Source: Bradyrhizobium sp. WSM471 (GTDB lineage Bacteria > Pseudomonadota > Alphaproteobacteria > Rhizobiales > Xanthobacteraceae). Taken from it: a stretch of DNA of 64,000 nt. Below the pieces are notes generated by a model, which had not been told where the DNA came from, did not search any database, and saw nothing but the letters and a program-made list of their open reading frames with translations. The DNA lies in assembly GCF_000244915.1 (NCBI RefSeq), contig NZ_CM001442.1, forward strand, positions 7,437,012 through 7,501,011, given 5' to 3'. Positions 37,093 through 46,717 of the stretch are shown here, piece after piece; position 1 is the first letter of the stretch; each line of letters opens with the position of its first letter. A program made the position numbers and the translations under genes.

Positions 37093-38055
37093 GTGAGTCG
37101 AATAGTAACGCGTCGCGCGGTGCTTACGACGGCCTGTTCGATTGCTATCGCTGCTGTTGCAGATGCCGATTCATTGCGACCGCGGCGCGTCGGGTTGGTT
37201 ACCTCTGGCTCAGGCGAGCGGATTATCGGATGGTTCAGAGAAGCGTTCAAGTTGATGGGATACCGGGAAGGGAGCGACCTCATCATTGATCTGCGCGAGG
37301 CGAAAGGCCACTACTCTTTGCTGCCCGGTCTAGTCTCGGAGCTCATCGCACTGACGCCAGACGTTATCATCGCTGAAGCGACACCTGCGATTGCGGCGGC
37401 ACAAAGGGCCACTTCGACGATTCCGATTGTTATGTCGCCAGCCACCGATCCTGTCGGGTCAGGCTTCGTCAAGAGTTTCACCAGGCCCGGGGGCAACATA
37501 ACCGGCACAGCGAATATGTTCGCTGATCTCACGACCAAGACGCTGGACATCATTCGCCTGCTCTTTCCCAAGGTACAGAAAATCGGCGTACTCACCTCAA
37601 ATAACCCGGTGCACCCGGCGATGGCACAAACTGCGACGAAGGCAGCAGTGGTCATCGGCATCTCGGTGCAACGCTTCATTGCGCCGAACCCGGAAGACCT
37701 TGAAAAAGCGTTCGCGGATATGAAAGCGGCGGATTGCGATGTGGTTTATGTACTTGCGGACCCACCGCGCGATGCCTTGCCATCAATTGCTCTGGAGTAT
37801 CGGCTGCCCACGATATTTCAAGTCAACACTTACCCAGACCGGGGCGGATTGATGGCTTATGGGCCGGACCTTAAGGCTCTCTTCCTACTTGCGGCTGGCT
37901 ACGTGGACCGCATTCTAAAGGGCGCCAATCCAGCGGACTTGCCGGTTGAGCAGCCGACCAAATTTGAGTTTGTGATCAATCTCCAGACGGCCAAAGCATT
38001 GGGATTGACTGTCCCTGAGCAAGTGCTTCTGATGGCGGACCGAGTGATTGAGTAG
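37093..38055 (+). CDS. ABC transporter substrate-binding protein (ABC_sub_bind/TrpX type)
   Basis: 320 residues. A GTG start with AGGAGAGG upstream opens an export signal with a Tat-like arginine pair ('TRRAVLTTACSIAIAA'). The body shows 'RRVGLVTSGSGERIIGWFREAFKLMGYREGSDLIIDLREAKG', 'PDVIIAEATPAIAAAQRATSTIPIVMSPATDPVGSGFVKSFTRPGGNITG' and 'EQPTKFEFVINLQTAKALGLTVPEQVLLMADRVIE', the standard rhizobial ABC_sub_bind pattern. These orphan binding proteins are abundant in Bradyrhizobium and usually lack adjacent permeases, as here. The ligand is unknown. Confidence 0.9.
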   Translation: MSRIVTRRAVLTTACSIAIAAVADADSLRPRRVGLVTSGSGERIIGWFREAFKLMGYREGSDLIIDLREAKGHYSLLPGLVSELIALTPDVIIAEATPAIAAAQRATSTIPIVMSPATDPVGSGFVKSFTRPGGNITGTANMFADLTTKTLDIIRLLFPKVQKIGVLTSNNPVHPAMAQTATKAAVVIGISVQRFIAPNPEDLEKAFADMKAADCDVVYVLADPPRDALPSIALEYRLPTIFQVNTYPDRGGLMAYGPDLKALFLLAAGYVDRILKGANPADLPVEQPTKFEFVINLQTAKALGLTVPEQVLLMADRVIE

Positions 38056-38088
38056 GAATCCCGCTTCCGAGAGATGAATATGGCCGAC

Positions 38089-38110
38089 GTCCGCTCTGGG
38101 TCAAAAGCGG
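38089..38110 (+). repeat. short hairpin repeat, GGGTCA family
   Basis: GTCCGCTCTGGGTCAAAAGC followed by GG has complementary CCGCT/AGCGG arms and is one of the best-preserved members. It lies in the 431-bp gap 38056-38486, which shows no gene. Confidence 0.65.
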
Positions 38111-38486
38111 CTGGCCGGCAAGTGCAGCTCGGCGTCCGGTTTACCAGCGACAGCCGACGTCACGGCGACTGAACCGCTCTTCGTCTTGGGCCAGAAGGCG
38201 ACATCATCTCATCTGCGACGGCCGAGCAACGCTCCTCGGGTGGGCGGTAAACCTGAGTTTTTCGCCCGTCAACGCTCGCAGCTTCTGGCAATGGACGAAA
38301 CGTTCGCAGGCGAGCGCCTGATTTTTGGGGTTGAACGGGGAACCGATTGGAGGTCATGCCGATTGATGCAGCCGTCACTATGGTCATCTTCGGGCGATTA
38401 CGCCCACTTTGCCGTCCCGCTTGAGTGGTCGTGGCACGGCAGCCGGATTTATCGTAGAATGGGCAAGTCCAAAAGGTCTCCAGGTC

Positions 38487-40277
38487 ATGGCGCAAGAGCG
38501 GCCGTCCCGGATCGAACGCAGATTGTCGGCGATATTGGCAGCCGACGTGGCGGGCTATTCGCGGCTGATGCACCATGACGAGGAGGCTACGCATGCCAAA
38601 TTGACGACGCTCCTCATGGAGGCCGTCTACCCCGCGATCGCCGAGCACGGTGGCCGCGTCGTGAAAAACACAGGCGATGGGTTTTTGGCGGAGTTTGCCA
38701 GCGCGGTAGAGGCGGTTCGGGCCGCCATGCAGTTCCAGACCCGGACTCACGAACTTACGATCGATGAGCCGGAAGGCAATCACATTGCCTTTCGGGTGGG
38801 CATCAATATAGGCGACGTGATTGTCGAACCGCATGACATTTTTGGGGACGGCGTAAACATTGCGGCGCGGCTCGAAAGCATCGCAGAACCAGGCGGTATC
38901 TGCATCTCGTCTTCCGCGTATGACCACGTCAGAGGTAAAGTGGGCATCGAGTTCGCTGATCTGGGCGAGCAGAACCTCAAGAACATCGCCCTTCCCGTCC
39001 GGACCTATGCAGCGGTCCGGGATGGGCCTAGCTCCGAGGCACAGGTTGAACGCGCAAGTCGGGCCCCGCTTTCAACGCCGCGCCTATCCATCGTCGTGCT
39101 ACCCTTCGCGAACCTGAGCGGGGATCGCGAGCAGGACTATTTCGTGGATGGTGTAACCGAGAGTTTGACCACGGACTTGTCGCGCATCGCTGGTTCATTT
39201 GTCATCGCAGGGAACAGCGCCGTCTTATACAAGGGCAGAGCAGTCGATTTACGGCAAGTCGGCCGCGAATTAAACGTTCGCTACGTGCTCGAAGGCTCAG
39301 TGCAACGCAGCGGCAAGCGGCTTCGGATGAACGTGCAGTTGATCGATGCCAGGAGCGGCCAGCATCTTTGGGCCGAGCGCTTCGAGAAGCCTGTCGTCGA
39401 CTTGTTCGACATGCAGGACGAAATCGTATCGAGGCTCGCCAATACATTAGGTGCGCAACTCATCGTGGCTGAGGCGCGACGAGCCGAGCGTACGCTGCAT
39501 CCCGATGCGATGGACTTGTACTTCCAGGGCCGGGCCTGGTTGATGAAGGGGTTTAGCGCTGAAGACGTAACGCAGGCGCGGAGCTTCTTCGAACGCGCTC
39601 TGGAGTTCGACCCCGGCAACGTCGAAGCAATGATTGGCCTGGCAACTGTCGATACGGCAATTGGGTCCAGCTTTACCACGGATGATGGGCCTGCGCGGTT
39701 TGCAGCGGCTGAGGCGATGGTGAATAAGGCATTGTCGATCAGGCCGAACTATACTTCAGCCCACTCGGCTCGGGGTTGGGTCCAGATCTTTACGAACCGG
39801 GCCGCCCAAGGCATCCGTGAATTCGAGCATGCGTTGGCGCTGGATTCGAATAGGGCCAACTCTCATGCCGCCCTTGGTTTTGCCAAGTTCTATTTGGGTC
39901 GCGCTGCCGAGACCGAAGGCCATATACGCGAGGCTTTACGTCTCTCCCCTCGCGACGTTGAAGCCTACCAGTGGACGTGTTTTGTGGGCGTGGCGAAGCT
40001 ACAGCTTGGTTTGGACGTCGAAGCCGTCAATTGGCTACGACAAAGCACTGAGGCGAACCGCAACTTCCCTATCGCTCATTTGTCGCTCGCCGCAGCGTTG
40101 GGCCTGACCGGCGCGCTGGATGAGGCGCGAACTGCTGCGAGAACGGGACTTGCGCTCAACTCAGGTTTCACCATCCGTCGTTTTGTCGCTGCTCAACAAA
40201 GTGACAACCCGGCTTTTCTTGCCGGGCTCAAGCGCACGTGTGAAGGCTTTCGCCTCGCTGGCGTGCCGGAAGGGTGA
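38487..40277 (+). CDS. class III adenylate/guanylate cyclase with TolB-like and TPR domains
   Basis: 596 residues from the ATG at 38487 (AGGT upstream). The cyclase homology domain (about 10-190) has the metal Asp in 'AILAADVAGYSRLM' and a second in 'VKNTGDGFLAEF', with 'FRVGINIGDVIVEPHDIFGDGVNIAARLE'. A TolB-like N-domain follows ('SIVVLPFANLSGDREQDYFVDGVTESLTTDL...'), then TPR repeats (about 370-590). It should make cAMP (or cGMP) in the cytoplasm, with the C-terminal part mediating input. The layout is common in Bradyrhizobium. Its possible output, CRP-type control, links to the palindrome at 35940; that link is inference. Confidence 0.92.
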   Translation: MAQERPSRIERRLSAILAADVAGYSRLMHHDEEATHAKLTTLLMEAVYPAIAEHGGRVVKNTGDGFLAEFASAVEAVRAAMQFQTRTHELTIDEPEGNHIAFRVGINIGDVIVEPHDIFGDGVNIAARLESIAEPGGICISSSAYDHVRGKVGIEFADLGEQNLKNIALPVRTYAAVRDGPSSEAQVERASRAPLSTPRLSIVVLPFANLSGDREQDYFVDGVTESLTTDLSRIAGSFVIAGNSAVLYKGRAVDLRQVGRELNVRYVLEGSVQRSGKRLRMNVQLIDARSGQHLWAERFEKPVVDLFDMQDEIVSRLANTLGAQLIVAEARRAERTLHPDAMDLYFQGRAWLMKGFSAEDVTQARSFFERALEFDPGNVEAMIGLATVDTAIGSSFTTDDGPARFAAAEAMVNKALSIRPNYTSAHSARGWVQIFTNRAAQGIREFEHALALDSNRANSHAALGFAKFYLGRAAETEGHIREALRLSPRDVEAYQWTCFVGVAKLQLGLDVEAVNWLRQSTEANRNFPIAHLSLAAALGLTGALDEARTAARTGLALNSGFTIRRFVAAQQSDNPAFLAGLKRTCEGFRLAGVPEG

Positions 40278-40517
40278 TGGGCGCTTCCAGTCAAAAGCAG
40301 CGGTAGACACGATGCTGGATTGCCGTCGGGTTTGCCTCCGAAAGCCGAAGTGACATGGGCTCAGCCGGCCTTCGGCTAAGGGCCCCACTTGCAGACATCG
40401 CGCGAGCGGTGTGCATTTCGAGGCAACCGTATTTCGCTTTCGGACCGACGTGCAGCAAGATCAAACGCCCACCCTCAAAGAGGATGGGCGCGTGGTGACT
40501 TACGACATGATGACGTC
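40278..40517. other. convergent gap, possible hairpin
   Basis: AGCCG/CGGCT at 40363-40377 could act as a bidirectional terminator, but there is no T-run. No gene is seen. Confidence 0.3.
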
Positions 40518-40988
40518 CTACTTCTTGTCGGCGCTGGCTTCCTTAGCTGGAGGCGGCTTCATGCCGACGGTCAACTGGCGGATTTTTAAAGCGCCGCCTT
40601 CACGTATGTCGATGGCGCCCCAGAACACTGTGACCTTGGTGGCGTCGCCGCTCTTAGAGTCCTTACCGAAGATGTCGGTCTCGCCGTTGGCAACGACCAG
40701 ATCGTTGTTGATGACCGACATGTTGCCGACTCTGATCTCTATATGATCGGTGCCGTTCTTGAAGTTGTTTTCGTATACGGTCTTGAGATCGGAAAACACA
40801 CCGCCCGGGTTGATCTGGACCCCGTCCTTTGTATAGAGCGCAGCGACACAGGCCGCGTCTTTCTTGGCGACGCAGTCGGTGTAGGCGACGGCTAATTTTT
40901 CGGCCTCCTGCTTGACCGCATCGGCCAGTGCCGGTGCAGAGATGAAGGCGGAAGAACACAATGCCAAGAGCAATGAACGTCGCTTCAT
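40518..40988 (-). CDS. secreted SnoaL/DUF4440-like protein
   Basis: 156 residues from the ATG at 40988 (AGGGGAAG upstream). Signal peptide 'MKRRSLLLALCSSAFISAPALA'. The mature domain 'AEKLAVAYTDCVAKKDAACVAALYTKDGVQINPGGVFSDLKTVYENNFKNGTDHIEIRVGNMSVINNDLVVANGETDIFG' has the NTF2-like (SnoaL/DUF4440) cone fold pattern. Such periplasmic proteins have varied or unknown roles. A perfect 11-bp inverted repeat lies 37 nt upstream of the start. Confidence 0.82.
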   Translation of the reverse strand: MKRRSLLLALCSSAFISAPALADAVKQEAEKLAVAYTDCVAKKDAACVAALYTKDGVQINPGGVFSDLKTVYENNFKNGTDHIEIRVGNMSVINNDLVVANGETDIFGKDSKSGDATKVTVFWGAIDIREGGALKIRQLTVGMKPPPAKEASADKK

Positions 40989-41024
40989 AGCAACTTCCCC
41001 TCTGGTTGTGATGCACAATTGCAC

Positions 41025-41054
41025 CGCGACGTCCTCCTGACGTAGGACGTCGCG
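41025..41054. promoter_or_regulatory. 11-bp perfect inverted repeat upstream of the DUF4440-like gene
   Basis: CGCGACGTCCT and AGGACGTCGCG pair perfectly around an 8-nt spacer (CCTGACGT). The position, 37 nt before the start codon, suits an operator or a leader hairpin. No T-run follows on either strand. The next 315 bp to the right hold no gene. Confidence 0.55.
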
Positions 41055-41375
41055 TTGCATTTGTTCCGAGGGGCATTCTTTCGTTAGGCTGTAATACTAC
41101 CGCCTTGTGAGTATATGCCATTTTGCACGGCTTGGCGCACGCCAACCTACGACGGGGCGGGCGGCGAATGCGGTCGGGAAAGACAGGCAAGTTGACGCAT
41201 GTGGCAGATGAAAGTGTCTTGCTCGACGCGCGCGATGGCCGACCTTGTTATCCAGATTGTTTACCAAAGCGGCCGGCAAACGGCCCAAGGAATTGCTGGA
41301 TCGCTATCAAGCGGCCGGAGGCACGCACATCCTGATCCAGCTACTTGTGCGCGACCGGACCGCTCGATAGGCCCG

Positions 41376-41636
41376 CTAGTGAGAGGGAGTCTCGGAACTC
41401 GGGCTGCGGGACGCATTATACGTTGCACTATCACTGATCTTGTCGGGGACCCATTCCTCCGCGGTTGAGTCCCAATGATGAGTGTCGTCGAAGTGTTTCC
41501 AGAGTGGCCGCTTCGGCTTGCTTTCACCCTTCTGTCGGTTTGCATTCAGTGCGCGGAGTTGGACGACGAGCACCCCAGCCATCGTCACCCATTCGCGAGC
41601 GCTATATCGGGAGTTCCATTTGATTGCGGCGAGCAT
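41376..41636 (-). CDS. small basic protein, unknown
   Basis: 86 residues (MLAAIKWNSRYSAREWVTM...). The ATG at 41636 has AAAGGAGG seven nt upstream, the strongest ribosome site nearby, so the longer frame to 41798 is rejected. It has one hydrophobic stretch (about 16-28, TMAGVLVVQLRAL) and a basic, Trp-containing middle (KPKRPLWKHFDDTHHWDSTAEEWVPD). No known family is assigned. Confidence 0.6.
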   Translation of the reverse strand: MLAAIKWNSRYSAREWVTMAGVLVVQLRALNANRQKGESKPKRPLWKHFDDTHHWDSTAEEWVPDKISDSATYNASRSPSSETPSH

Positions 41637-42226
41637 TGGATGCCTCCTTTGAAGTAAGAAGCCTCTGCCACACTTAGCGTGGGCCAAGAATGCAGGGATA
41701 TAAACTACCTCACAGTTTGCCAACATCTTCGACATAGCCGCGGGCGATCTCACTGCGCGGCGACCGTAACCTACGTTCGTTCGGTACTCGGGCGTCATTT
41801 TGCCGCGCCATCAAAACGCCCGCGACGGTGTGTAGGAGTTTTTTTGGTCGCAAAGGCACGTCTCTCTTAGAGAGGGGATTTTATCGATCGTAGGTGCGCT
41901 TTCCATAGAAGTCAGCGCATGCTCCGTCCAAGGACCGCTTCGGGTCACAAGCGTCTGTCTAGCGCTCGGCCGCGAACTTCCGCTGTACCCCTCTTAACCG
42001 ACATGTAGCGGCAGCGGGCCAAAGGCCGTGACTGGCCATGAGCAGTCATTCAGTCGCTCGAGGGAGACGAACTGAAGGCGTCACCACTAAGACGCGCCTT
42101 TGTTCGTGCCGCTATGTGGCGGTCGTGGCAAGTGATAAAATCTAAGACAATCGGCAATGTAGCGACGGTTCATCTTCTCGGCCAAGGCGCCATGGTAGGC
42201 AAATTCGCAAAATAGTAGGGTGCACA
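41637..42226. other. 590-bp intergenic region
   Basis: Holds a GGGTCA-family hairpin repeat at 41933-41955 (GACCGCTTCGGGTCACAAGC...) and further degenerate pieces up to about 42120. No gene is seen. Confidence 0.45.
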
Positions 42227-43036
42227 ATGGCTCTATCATCGACGTTCGTTGCCTCTAGCGGGGATGGTTATGAACTGCAGATGGGAAGGTGGAGCCGTCG
42301 TCTCGCGGAGCTTTTCCTGGACTTTTGCGGACCTTGCGATGGAGAATTCATTCTGGACGCAGGGTGCGGTACAGGAGCATTGACGTCGGCAATCCTGAAG
42401 CGCGCGAGCACTGCGCAAATCTCGGGTATCGACTTTTCAAGTGCCTACGTCGAACATGCGAGCAGATCAAATCCAAGAAAACAGGCACAATTTAGCGTCG
42501 GCGATGTTTGCGCGCTGCCCTATGACGACGCAACGTTCGACCACGTGCTGTCGCTACTGGTCTTGCACTTTGTGCCGGACACAAGCAAGGCGGTAGCCGA
42601 ATTCCGCCGTGTTGCCCGACCCGGCGCGACAATCGGAGCGGCCGTTTGGGATGCGCGCGGCGGCTTCGTTGCTGCCCGGATCTTCTTCGATACAGCTGCA
42701 GCGCTGTTTCCGAGCGGGAATGAGCGGCGAGCCCGTAACAATACGCGGCCAATGACGCGACCGGGAGAACTGACTCAGGCGTGGCGCGGCGGCGGCCTGA
42801 TCGATGTGCAGGGCGCGCTGTTGACGACCAGGATGGAATTCGCATCGTTCGAGGACTACTGGGCACCCTATGAGGGTAAGGATGGACCTGGTGCTGAGTA
42901 CGTCGCGTCCCTCCAGATTGAAGCGAGGAGACGGCTTCGCGATGCGGTTCGCGCCGCGTACTTAGATGGTGAAGCTGATGGTCCCCGCTCGTTCGCCGCG
43001 AGCGCCTGGGCGGTGAAGGGAACGGTTCCTACTTGA
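42227..43036 (+). CDS. class I SAM-dependent methyltransferase
   Basis: 269 residues. Motif I 'FILDAGCGTGALTSAIL' (about 42-58) binds SAM, 'ISGIDFSSAYVEHA' is motif II and 'VGDVCALPYDDATFDHVLSLLVLHFVPDTSKAVAEFRRVARPGATIGAAVWD' completes a UbiE/Methyltransf_11 fold. The acceptor is unknown; the C-terminal third has an aromatic substrate-pocket look ('FASFEDYWAPYEG'). It stands alone, with repeat-rich gaps on both sides. Confidence 0.88.
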   Translation: MALSSTFVASSGDGYELQMGRWSRRLAELFLDFCGPCDGEFILDAGCGTGALTSAILKRASTAQISGIDFSSAYVEHASRSNPRKQAQFSVGDVCALPYDDATFDHVLSLLVLHFVPDTSKAVAEFRRVARPGATIGAAVWDARGGFVAARIFFDTAAALFPSGNERRARNNTRPMTRPGELTQAWRGGGLIDVQGALLTTRMEFASFEDYWAPYEGKDGPGAEYVASLQIEARRRLRDAVRAAYLDGEADGPRSFAASAWAVKGTVPT

Positions 43037-43125
43037 ACGGCCGCCCCGGTCCAGAAGCTGAAGTTGTGGCACGCTGTAGCTGTGCCAGCTGATGGGACAA
43101 AACGCGATCTTTTCGTCTTCAGGGG

Positions 43126-44450
43126 CTATCCGCTCGCGGCATACAGAGCCCACTTCCCGGGCAATCCTTTGAGTTCGTAAGAACCGCGCTCGGCGAATTT
43201 CAGCCCCGCACCGGCGACGAGATCTGTGACGACTCGCGAGACCAGAACTTCGTCAGATCCGCAATGTGACATCACGCGCGCAGCCGCGTGCACGGCGATG
43301 CCACCAATATCGTTGCCTCTCATCTCAACCTCGCCCGTGTGCAGGCCGGCGCGTACGGGAAGCCCGATCTTTTTCACTGCCGAGGCAATGCGATGGCGCA
43401 GCGCACCGCTCGTCCCGGACCGTCGAAGGTCGCGAGAACGCCATCGCCAGTACTCTTCACCAGATTGCCACGATGCTTACCGACCATATCCCTTGCAATC
43501 TGGTCGTGATCGCCGAGCAGCCGAAGCCAGCGCTCGTCGCCCATTGCCGCCGCGCTGCGGGTTGAGTCAACAATGTCGGTGAATAGCACAGTTGCCAGCA
43601 CACGCTCGACCTCGACCGCACCGTGATCGCGACGGCCGGTAACGAACTCCTCGATTTGGCCCGGCACGGTTTCATTATTGGAGGTCCAAACGGCGTGGTC
43701 GCCCGCCGGGTTTTCAATGTATTTGACGCCAGAGATCCCTGCGGCAAGCTTCCGGCCGAGATCGACGGGCACTTGGAGGTCGGCCTTGCTGTGCAGCACT
43801 AGGGCCGGCACCTGCAACGTCGGCAGGATCGCGCTGACGTCGATCTGGCGGTTGAGTTGCAGGAGTGTTCGTAGCGCGCCGGGACTGCTCGCCAACCGCT
43901 CCCATTTTGCATATTGCGCGACCACAGCTGGTTTGCCCGCCTCGCTCGGAGCTATGGTTTTGGTCAGTTCGCCAGCACCCCAGAGCCTTAGGATCTGATC
44001 CAAGCGTGCCTCCCACGCCTCATCTGACCAACGGTCCGCGGATCGACTGAAGCAGCCGATCAGAATGAGATGCGAGACGCGCTCGGGGTATGTCGCAGCG
44101 AATAGGACACTCATGCACCCACCTTCGGAAAAACCGACCAGCGCCGCGCGCTTGGAGCCGATAGTATCCATGACGGCACGGACATCGTCCATTCGCACTT
44201 CAAGGGACGGCGCACCCGACATCCGGTCCGACATCCCCTGTCCGCGCTTGTCGAACGTCACTACCCGGCCGAAGCTTGCGAGCCGCCGCAGAAAAGCGGT
44301 GTATCCTGGTAAGTCGTGCTGGAATTCGATATGTGAGATAAAGCCGGGGACTAAAATGAGGTCGACCGGCCCCTCGCCCATCATCTGATAGGCGATGCTA
44401 ACTTCGCCACTTTGGGCATAGCGCGTCTCGGGCAGCTTTGATTTAGTCAT
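43126..44450 (-). pseudogene. alpha/beta-hydrolase-adenylate cyclase fusion, frameshifted near its end
   Basis: The main frame (ATG 44450) encodes an alpha/beta hydrolase ('LVPGFISHIEFQHDLPGYTAFLRRLASFGRVVTFDKRGQGMSD', nucleophile Ser in 'LVGFSEGGCMS') and a class III cyclase domain ('VLATVLFTDIVDSTRSAAAMGD', 'LVKSTGDGVLATFDGPGRAVRCAIA'). It then stops after 'LPRQ' at 43374. The missing last part ('VKKIGLPVRAGLHTGEVEMRGNDIGGIAVHAAARVMSHCGSDEVLVS...') follows in another frame, 43126-43377. One indel near 43,385 breaks it. The lost tail holds conserved cyclase residues, so the cyclase is probably inactive unless the break is a sequencing error. Confidence 0.85.
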
Positions 44451-44563
44451 CGAGCGAACCTCGGGCCTATCTCATTGTTGCCGCCTGAAAAGCCGAGATC
44501 AACCCCGTACTCGTTTGCCTTGACGTCGGCTCTCATAAGCACGGCTGGTTTTGGCCCCGCGAT

Positions 44564-44588
44564 GACCGATTCGGGTCAAAAACGGTCT
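44564..44588 (+). repeat. short hairpin repeat, GGGTCA family
   Basis: GACCGATTCGGGTCAAAAAC followed by GGTCT, with GACCG/CGGTC arms, between the cyclase pseudogene and the recombinase gene. Confidence 0.55.
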
Positions 44589-44699
44589 GATCATCGCTCG
44601 AAATGGACACAAGTACGTCTCCAATCGTCTAGAAGCGGACGCGGGATTGGAAGGGCTCCGGGCTGAAAATGACCACCCTCACTAGCTGAGGAGGTCACC

Positions 44700-45332
44700 A
44701 TGACCGATATCCCAAGCACCATCCCTGCTGTCTCGAAACACGTTCCTTGGAACAAGGGCAAGATCGTCGGCGCAAAGCCGCCGCTCCGTCCGAAGCACGT
44801 CTGGTCAATCCGAACCAAGCTCCAGGTCGAAGGCCGAATGCGCGATCTGGCGCTGATCAACGTCGCCATCGATAGCAAGCTGCGCGGCTGCGACGTCGTA
44901 GCCTTGAAAGTCGATGACCTTGCGCCGGGCGGATATGCCGCCGACCGCGCGACCGTCCGACAACAGAAGACCGGCCGGCCAGTTAAATTTGAACTGACGG
45001 AATCGACCCGGCAGGCAATCGACGACTACCTGCGGCTTACTGGCAAGAAGTCAGGAGAATACTTATTCACTGGCCGCCGGCGGAGTGGGCATATGACGAC
45101 CCGCCAGTACGCCCGACTCCTATCTTACTGGATCGCCGATATCGGACTGGATCCGCACCTGTTCGGGACGCATTCCCTCCGCCGGACCAAGGCGACTTTG
45201 ATCTATCGCCGAACCGGCAACCTGCGAGCCGTACAGCTCCTTTTGGGGCATACCAAGATCGAGAGCACCGTCCGATATCTATGCATCGAGGTCGACGACG
45301 CCCTCGCGATAGCTGAACAAGTTGACGTCTGA
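44700..45332 (+). CDS. short tyrosine-type recombinase/integrase
   Basis: 210 residues. GAGGAGGT lies just before the ATG. The catalytic domain is nearly complete: first Arg in 'NVAIDSKLRGCDVVALKVDD', the Lys-containing beta hairpin 'VRQQKTGRPVKFELT', the box II pattern 'HSLRRTKATLIYRRTGNLRAVQLLLGHTKIESTVRYL' with R, H and Tyr. It lacks the usual N-terminal arm-binding/core-binding domain, having only about 45 residues before the catalytic part. Such short recombinases are common in Bradyrhizobium. It could mobilise a small element or be a remnant; no clear attachment sites are seen beside it. Confidence 0.88.
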   Translation: MTDIPSTIPAVSKHVPWNKGKIVGAKPPLRPKHVWSIRTKLQVEGRMRDLALINVAIDSKLRGCDVVALKVDDLAPGGYAADRATVRQQKTGRPVKFELTESTRQAIDDYLRLTGKKSGEYLFTGRRRSGHMTTRQYARLLSYWIADIGLDPHLFGTHSLRRTKATLIYRRTGNLRAVQLLLGHTKIESTVRYLCIEVDDALAIAEQVDV

Positions 45333-45376
45333 CTTCGGGGGCAGAGCAGACGTACTCTGCGCTGCCCTCACAGACG

Positions 45377-45396
45377 GCTCCGGGCCAGAAGCGGAA
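45377..45396 (+). repeat. degenerate hairpin repeat
   Basis: GGCTCCGGGCCAGAAGCGGA resembles the GGGTCA family and ends at the stop codon of the substrate-binding-protein pseudogene. Confidence 0.35.
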
Positions 45397-46156
45397 CTAT
45401 TCAATCACCTCGTCGCCGCGGGCGAGGAGTGCTGCTGGTATAGCGACGTCGAGCGCCTTTGCCGTCTTGAGGTTGACTGCCAGCCACAGCTTGCTTGGAA
45501 ATTCGATGGGGAGGTCGCCTGGGTGTACCCCCCTGAGTATCTTATCCACAAAATAGCCTGTGCGGCGATAACACCAGCGCAAGTCAACGCCATAGCTCAC
45601 AAGGCCCCCGTGAATAACATGCTCGCGGTATCCGAACACGGTCGGCAGCCGCCTTTCAAGGGCAATGGCGCCGATCTGCTCGCATCGGACAAGGAGCAGA
45701 TTGGTCTGAAGGACTACGAGCTTCGCTGGCAATCAATCCGAGATGAACCGCGTCTGCGAGTGCGCCGCAAACAATCGGTATCGTCGATGTCGCCTTTCGG
45801 GCCTCGACGGCTTGCAATGTCGCGGGCGCGACGATGACATCGGGTTTGGCTAGGGCCACCATCTCTTCCATGGTTGCTACTCGATCAGAAAACATGTCAA
45901 AGCGCTTTATGACCTCCACATTCCGACCATGCTCGTATCCGAACTCCGCAAGACCCTTAACAAAATTGCCGTACACCAGGTCTAAAATGAATTGCGGCAC
46001 GTTTACGCCTGCAGGCGCACCTGCGGGCGGAGCTCCCGCCCACGCAATGACCGGCCGTTTTCGCGCAGGCTGAGCGCTCGAGCCCCGACTAAACAATGTC
46101 GATCCTGCTGCAGCGCCAAGAACGCCGAGATTTCCAATAAATTCTCGCCGTCGCAT
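45397..46156 (-). pseudogene. ABC substrate-binding protein with internal deletion
   Basis: The ATG at 46156 opens a Tat-like signal ('MRRREFIGNLGVLGAAAG') and the N-terminal lobe ('VIAWAGAPPAGAP...GLAEFGYEHGRNVEV', 'PDVIVAPATLQAVEARKATSTIPIV..GALADAVHLGLIASEAR'). The frame then degenerates. The C-terminal lobe ('LVVLQTNLLLVRCEQIGAIALERRLPTVFGYREHVIHGGLVSYGVDL', 'PIEFPSKLWLAVNLKTAKALDVAIPAALLARGDEVIE') follows in another frame to 45397. The middle (about 80-90 residues of a normal 320-330) is missing. This is a dead relative of the intact gene at 37093. Confidence 0.8.
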
Positions 46157-46310
46157 GTGTCCCCCCTCGTACGGGCCACGCCGTTGCGGGGCGAGGTTAG
46201 CACGTTGCAGCAGTCTATGCCGGCAATTTAGGAAGCTCGTTGCCCGGCGACATTCGTGTGAGGATGGTCGAGATCGATCAAATGCGGTCTTGTTCTACGA
46301 TTGCAACAGG

Positions 46311-46333
46311 GTCCGCTCGGGGTCACTAGCGGT
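46311..46333 (+). repeat. short hairpin repeat, GGGTCA family
   Basis: GTCCGCTCGGGGTCACTAGC followed by GGT, in the 349-bp gap 46157-46505, where no gene is seen. Confidence 0.55.
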
Positions 46334-46505
46334 CTTCACATGCAGCCGGCGGGACGTCCGCAATAGGAAGCAGAAGCTGACTGCCCTGCGTCTCGGAATG
46401 TTCAAATCTGTTGCTGCCTCGATCCGCATTTACCGATTAACATGCCTGAATCCAAAACCGGGAAAATTTGGCTAAGATCCTACTTTCCCTTATTGGGGGC
46501 AACTC

Positions 46506-46704
46506 ATGTTCGATACCGCCACCACCGCGCTTTTGCGCGCGGTCCTCGATGAAGTCTGCCAGAGCGTTTCGCACCGTGAGATCGGGGCACGGACACGTCG
46601 CCTCGAAGATCTTGGAGGCCGCCACCAAGGGCGAAACCTCGCCCGAAAGTCTCCGACAGGTCGGTCGCGAAGCGCTCTCCCGCGCGCCCACGATGTGGCG
46701 CTGA
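46506..46704 (+). pseudogene. small conserved-type protein with frameshift
   Basis: The ATG at 46506 starts 'MFDTATTALLRAVLDEVCQSVS', an opening I associate with a small protein frequent in Bradyrhizobium. At about 46,590-46,600 the reading must change frame to continue 'HVASKILEAATKGETSPESLRQVGREALSRAPTMWR' with a stop at 46704. The first frame instead runs to 46721 as Arg-rich sequence. An indel in the GCACGGACACGTCGCC stretch explains it. The next gene begins 13 nt after the 46704 stop. Confidence 0.65.
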
Positions 46705-46717
46705 CCGAGGGACTTCG

